This document shows positions 60,205-64,000 of a stretch of DNA of 64,000 nucleotides, piece by piece. Each line of letters starts with the position of its first letter. Position 1 is the stretch's first letter. A model generated the notes under the pieces. The model searched no databases. It saw only the letters and a program-made list of their open reading frames with translations, and was not told the DNA's origin. Both the position numbers and the translations under genes were made by a program. The stretch lies in NCBI GenBank assembly GCA_963772585.1, contig CAVYXV010000014.1, positions 248,001-312,000 of the forward strand, given 5' to 3'. Origin of the DNA: CAVVXN01 sp963772585 (GTDB lineage Bacteria; Planctomycetota; PLA2; JAEUHO01).

Positions 60205-62055
60205 ATGCGCCGACCGATCGTCTCGCGAGGGGTCCTCTCCCTCGTGTTGCTTCTCCTTCTGTCCATCCTTCCGCTCGTCCGCGCCCGGGCGGGGGAGGCG
60301 ACCGGCGGGGAGACGGTCCCCGCCATCCGCGAGCACGATCTCCGGCAGCGATTGGCGTGGCTGGCGTCGGAGGAGCTCCAGGGCCGGGAGGCCGGCGAAC
60401 CGGGGGCGCACCTCGCCGGCGAGTACATCGCGGAGGTCTTTCGGCGCGCCGGGCTGCGGCCGGCCGGGACGGAGGGCTACTTCCAGTCGTTCCCGCTGGA
60501 CCGTCCCACCCTGGGCGAGGCGAACCGGCTCGTGGCCACGACGTCCGACGACCGCCTCGAATTCGCCGTCGAGGAGTCGTTCCATCCGTTCTCGGTCAGC
60601 CCGACGGCCGAGGCCCGGGGGTCGCTCCTCTTCGCGGGCTTCGGCATCACCGCGCCTCGTCGCCGGTGGAAGGACGTGGACGGCGAGGAACACCAGGGTT
60701 GGGACGACTACGCCGGGATCGACGCCCGGGGCCGCATCGTGCTGGTTCTCCGCAAGGACCCCGGCTGGAAGGACCCGCGTCACGCGGCCTTCCTCGCCAA
60801 GCTGGCCAACGCCCGCGAGCACGGGGCAGCCGGCCTCGTGCTCGTGAACGACTCGACCTCGCTTCCGGGCGGTCGGGACGTCCTCGTGCCATGGGGCGCC
60901 CCGCTCGGCGCGCCGATCCGGAGCGGGAAGATCCCGTTCGTCTTCCTGCGCCGGCAGGACGCGGAGCAGGTCATCGCCGCCGGGGGCCTCGACGGCGGGC
61001 TGGCCGGGCTCGAGAAGGCCGTCCGCGACCGGGGACCGTCGCCGCGGCGTCTGGATGCGGTCGAGATCGACCTCGCGACGGAGATCGGCGAGGAGGAGTA
61101 CGCCAAGGCCCGCAACGTCATCGGGCTCCTCCCCGGGACCGAGCCCGAACTCGCCGACCAGGTCGTGGTCGTCGGCGCGCACTACGACCACGTGGGGCTG
61201 GGCCGGTTCGGGAGCCTCGCCGGTCCGGCCGGCGCCGGTCAGGTGCATCCCGGGGCCGACGACAATGCCTCGGGGACGTCGGCCGTGCTCGAGCTCGTCG
61301 ACGACTACTCGGCGGCCCCCCCCCGGCGCCCGATCCTCTTCCTCGCGTTCACCGGCGAGGAGAAGGGACTGCTGGGGAGCCGGTACTTCGTGGCGCATCC
61401 CACCATCCCGTTGACGCAGGTCGTGGCGATGGTCAACCTCGACATGGTGGGACGGTGCAACGAGAAGAAGCTGAACGTCGGCGGCGTCGGGACGGCCCGG
61501 GGGCTGCGCGAGCTCGTCGAGAAGGCCAACGAGGTCGCGCGCTACCACGTCACCTACGATCCGGGCGGCACCGCCCCGACGGACAGCACGTCGTTCTTTC
61601 GCAAGAAGGTGCCGGTCCTCTTCTTCTTCACCGGCATCCACGAGGACTACCACCGTCCCACGGACACGTTCGACCGCGTCTGTTTCGACGAACTGGCCGG
61701 CATCACGCGGTTCGTGGCGGACGTGGTGACGATGATCGCCGACGCCGACGAACGGCTCGTCTACACCGAACCGCCCCGTCCCCCTCGCCCGCCGCTGCTC
61801 GGAATCCAGCTGCGTCCGGAGGGGGACGAGCGCGGGGTTCCCGTCGGCGGCGTCCTGCCCGGCGGTCCCGCCGCGACCGCCGGACTCCAGGCCGGCGACG
61901 TGATCGTCGATCTCGCCGGCCGGATCGTCCGCACCCCCGAGGATCTGCGCGCGGTTCTCGTGGGCCTCCAGGCGGGGAAGGGGGTCGGCGTCACCGTCCT
62001 CCGCGGCGCGGAGGCTGTGCACCTGGATGTCGTTCCCGTGGCGCGGGGAAGGTGA
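60205..62055 (+). CDS. M28-family zinc aminopeptidase with PDZ domain
   Basis: The 616-residue exported peptidase has a signal peptide (RGVLSLVLLLLLSILPLVRA). A PA-type insert near 150-260 (GWDDYAGIDARGRIVLVLRK) and the M28 zinc core follow: GAHYDHVG, GADDNASGTS, FTGEEKGLLGS, NLDMVGR and HEDYHRPTDTFD carry the ligands and the catalytic Glu. The last ~85 residues form a PDZ domain (LGIQLRPEGDERGVPVGGVL, LQAGDVIVDLAG). It likely degrades peptides in the periplasm. The stop lies 1 bp before the next ATG, so it is coupled to the alkyltransferase gene. Confidence 0.93.
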   Translation: MRRPIVSRGVLSLVLLLLLSILPLVRARAGEATGGETVPAIREHDLRQRLAWLASEELQGREAGEPGAHLAGEYIAEVFRRAGLRPAGTEGYFQSFPLDRPTLGEANRLVATTSDDRLEFAVEESFHPFSVSPTAEARGSLLFAGFGITAPRRRWKDVDGEEHQGWDDYAGIDARGRIVLVLRKDPGWKDPRHAAFLAKLANAREHGAAGLVLVNDSTSLPGGRDVLVPWGAPLGAPIRSGKIPFVFLRRQDAEQVIAAGGLDGGLAGLEKAVRDRGPSPRRLDAVEIDLATEIGEEEYAKARNVIGLLPGTEPELADQVVVVGAHYDHVGLGRFGSLAGPAGAGQVHPGADDNASGTSAVLELVDDYSAAPPRRPILFLAFTGEEKGLLGSRYFVAHPTIPLTQVVAMVNLDMVGRCNEKKLNVGGVGTARGLRELVEKANEVARYHVTYDPGGTAPTDSTSFFRKKVPVLFFFTGIHEDYHRPTDTFDRVCFDELAGITRFVADVVTMIADADERLVYTEPPRPPRPPLLGIQLRPEGDERGVPVGGVLPGGPAATAGLQAGDVIVDLAGRIVRTPEDLRAVLVGLQAGKGVGVTVLRGAEAVHLDVVPVARGR

Positions 62056-62056
62056 C

Positions 62057-62566
62057 ATGACGACGAGGCTCTATCTCCGCAGGCTCCGCGTTCCGCTCCT
62101 CGACGTCGTCCACGTCGCCGCGACGGCGCACGGCGTCGTCGGGATCCGGCTGGACGACGACGTCGAGGCGTTCCGGACCGAGCTGCTCCGCCGCTTTCCG
62201 GGAGCCGAGTTCAAGGGCGGCAACGGCGTCACGACGGACGCGGGCCAGGCCATCCGCTGCTACCTGGGGGGCGGTGCCTGCCCGGATCTCGATACTGTCG
62301 TCCCCGAGGCGGGTTTCCAGGCGCGGGTGTGGCGACAGATCCGGAAGATCCCGCGCGGAGAGGTCCGTTCCTACGGGCGGATCGCCAAGGTCCTCCGAAA
62401 GCCCTCTGCCGCCCGGGCCGTCGGCCAGGCGTGCGGTCGGAACCCGATTCCCCTCGTCATCCCGTGCCACCGGGTCGTGGCGAGCGACGGCTCCCTCGGC
62501 GGCTTCACCGCGGGCCTCGAGGTGAAGCGCCGGCTGTTGTCGCTGGAAGGAGCCCGCGTCTCGTAG
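62057..62566 (+). CDS. ogt: Methylated-DNA-[protein]-cysteine S-methyltransferase
   Basis: The 169-residue suicide enzyme removes O6-alkyl groups from guanine. The active-site Cys is in NPIPLVIPCHRVV, preceded by the DNA-binding helix region (RGEVRSYGRIAKVL) with its conserved Tyr and the AARAVGQACGRNP segment. The N-terminal domain is of Ogt type and not Ada-fused. ATG at 62057 lies 1 bp after the M28 stop. Only one gene, so symbol ogt is used for the free form; distinction from other MGMT subtypes is not certain. Confidence 0.92.
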   Translation: MTTRLYLRRLRVPLLDVVHVAATAHGVVGIRLDDDVEAFRTELLRRFPGAEFKGGNGVTTDAGQAIRCYLGGGACPDLDTVVPEAGFQARVWRQIRKIPRGEVRSYGRIAKVLRKPSAARAVGQACGRNPIPLVIPCHRVVASDGSLGGFTAGLEVKRRLLSLEGARVS

Positions 62567-62861
62567 GGGGCGGCGGGGCCCCCGCGTCTCGCGGGGCGCG
62601 CGCGGAGGCGTGGGCGGTCTCGTGGGGGCCCGCCGTCCGGGCGGGACCCGGGGTGGGGAGAGCGGTCGCCGTTCGACGGGGGGAGGCGTGCCTCGGGGAT
62701 CGCTCCCTTCCGCCGGACGCGCGGTGGCGACGGTTTCGCGACGAGCGATCCCTCCGGCGGAACGCGGGTGCCCCACCTCCGGCCTCGGGCAAGGGCCTCC
62801 GGGCGGAAAACGCGGTGCGCGCGACCGCGAGGCGCCGGCCGCGATCCGGGACGCACCCTCC
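62567..62861. other. Gene-free stretch of 295 bp
   Basis: The region lies between two convergent genes. It is GC-rich and begins with short GGGGC/GCCCC palindromes. Open frames here are unsupported and I see no RNA gene or repeat. Confidence 0.4.
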
Positions 62862-63896
62862 CTACCCCTCCCGCGTCAGCACCACCTTGCCGAAGTTCTT
62901 GCGGTCGTGGAGGTACTGGTGGGCGGCGGTGGCTCCCTGGGCCGTCAGGGGCCAGGTCTTGTCGATCGTCGGGTCGATGCGGCCGTCGGAGAGACGCTCG
63001 GCGAGGCGGGCGAGGCCCTCGCGTTGGAGGTCCTTCTGGTCGAACAGGTGGGCGAGGTTCAGTCCGAGCACGCCCTTGTTCTCGTTCATCAGGGTGATCG
63101 GGTTGACCTTGTGCGCCTTGAGCACCTTCACCGCGGCGTGCCAGAGCTTGCGCTTGGGCCCGGTCACGAGTCCCGAGAAGCCGTAGCACACGATCCGGCC
63201 GAGGGGCTCCAGCAGATGCATGCCCTTCTGGAACGACTCGGGGCCGAGGGGGTCGAGGATGAGGTGGAAGCCCCGCCCCCCGAGCTCGTCGCGCGCCATC
63301 GCCTCGTAGTCGCCCTTCCGGTAGTCGAACGCGCGCTTGACTCCCCGTTCCTCCAGCCGTCGGCACTTCGCCTCGCTGCCCGCCGTCGTGTAGAGGTCCA
63401 CCTCGAGCTCCCGCGCGAGGTCGATGGCCGCCAGTCCGACGCCGCCCGCGCCGCCGTGGAGCAGCACCCGCTCGCCGGGCTTGGCTGCACCCATGTGGAC
63501 GAGCGCCAGGTACGCCGTGAGGTAATTGACGGGAACGGCGGCGGCCCGGACGTACGAGACCGACTCGGGGATCGCCACGGCGCCGTGAGAGGGGATGCGG
63601 GCGCGGTCCGCGTACCCCCAGAATCGCGTGATCGCCATCACCCGGGTCCCCGGCTCGAGGCCGGGGTCGGCCTTGGGGCCGGCCTCCTCGACCACGCCCG
63701 CGATCTCGTAGCCCGGGGCGTACGGCAGCTTCGGAGCGTCGGGGTAGAGCCCGACGCGGCCCATGAGGTCGGCGAAGTTGACCCCCGCGGCTTCGACCCG
63801 GACCCGGAGATCCTGCGGCTTCAGGCGGGGATCGGGAAGGTCCCTCTCCTCGAAGACGCTGGGCGGCCCGTGGCGGGGGATGACGACGGCGCGCAT
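62862..63896 (-). CDS. Zinc-free medium-chain reductase (quinone oxidoreductase/VAT-1-like)
   Basis: The 344-residue protein has a GroES-like N-terminal domain (VRVEAAGVNFADLMGRVGLY, YAPGYEIAGVVEEAG) and a Rossmann domain with the NADPH site LLHGGAGGVGLAAIDLA near residue 155. The catalytic zinc-binding Cys residues of alcohol dehydrogenases are absent. The C-terminal LWHAAVKVLKAHKVNPITLM resembles VAT-1-like quinone oxidoreductases. It probably reduces quinones or enones with NADPH. The 104 bp to the window end hold nothing recognisable. Confidence 0.9.
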   Translation of the reverse strand: MRAVVIPRHGPPSVFEERDLPDPRLKPQDLRVRVEAAGVNFADLMGRVGLYPDAPKLPYAPGYEIAGVVEEAGPKADPGLEPGTRVMAITRFWGYADRARIPSHGAVAIPESVSYVRAAAVPVNYLTAYLALVHMGAAKPGERVLLHGGAGGVGLAAIDLARELEVDLYTTAGSEAKCRRLEERGVKRAFDYRKGDYEAMARDELGGRGFHLILDPLGPESFQKGMHLLEPLGRIVCYGFSGLVTGPKRKLWHAAVKVLKAHKVNPITLMNENKGVLGLNLAHLFDQKDLQREGLARLAERLSDGRIDPTIDKTWPLTAQGATAAHQYLHDRKNFGKVVLTREG

Positions 63897-64000
63897 GGCC
63901 CGCGATCATACGGACGCGTGCCGCCCCGCGCATCCCGCACCCGTCGGGCCCCACGCTTCTGCACGGTTGCCTCCGGCGAGGGGCTTCCGTAGGGTGCCTG

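Overview
The window is very GC-rich bacterial DNA with densely packed genes on both strands, many with 4-base ATGA/GTGA overlaps. No rRNA, CRISPR array, transposase or phage gene was seen. The gene content suggests a deep-branching, probably aerobic or aerotolerant bacterium. The cues are secreted proteins with prenyltransferase/squalene-oxidase-type repeats, a DUF4388/MglA/roadblock cluster, a Gld-like ABC system, giant multidomain sensors, selenocysteine genes and Fe-type SOD. Planctomycetota fits best and Myxococcota-like lineages are the alternative. This placement is inference from gene families, not from a marker gene.

Layout. 1-4.2 kb (minus): histidine catabolism (hutU, hutI, a stand-alone formimino-THF cyclodeaminase) followed by an ABC ATPase cut by the window edge. 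4.3-8.4 kb (plus): a secreted protein and three translationally coupled glycosyltransferases. 8.4-9.4 kb: an IscU-like protein facing an FHA membrane protein. 9.5-16.1 kb (minus): a five-gene cluster built around an MglA-type GTPase with a C-terminal membrane tail, two roadblock proteins, a TPR/roadblock-like fusion and a 1105-residue DUF4388/TPR/PEGA/beta-propeller protein. 16.3-21.5 kb (plus): a small TPR-like protein, two tandem secreted paralogues, a PLP-dependent sulfur amino-acid enzyme and a 33-residue basic protein. 21.5-28.3 kb: RluA pseudouridine synthase, tRNA-Val, a PP2C-type phosphatase, a secreted protein, an M1 aminopeptidase with HEAT repeats, then a 222-bp tandem array built from the 3' half of the neighbouring initiator tRNA gene.

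28.5-36 kb: a LuxR-type regulator, trmB, a lipoprotein, mutS carrying two mutually compensating frameshifts, and selA-selD. selD reads through an in-frame TGA at the catalytic position with a SECIS-like hairpin after it, so SelD is itself a selenoprotein. 36-43.4 kb: two exported proteins, a 1289-residue membrane protein with a voltage-sensor-like S4 helix, and a 165-bp tandem repeat that begins at its stop codon. 43.4-51.5 kb: a pteridine-reductase-like SDR, an NYN/OST-HTH protein, a small membrane-anchored protein, and a four-gene Gld-like ABC operon. 51.6-64 kb: a BtpA-family protein, superoxide dismutase, an 1800-residue membrane protein fusing a CBM9-like exported domain to a sigma-54 activator, a peptidoglycan amidase, an M28-PDZ peptidase, an alkyltransferase and a quinone-oxidoreductase-like protein.

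The most unusual items are the Sec-containing SelD, the one-polypeptide membrane sigma-54 activator, the membrane-tailed MglA cluster, the S4-like giant protein, and the two structured tandem repeat arrays.
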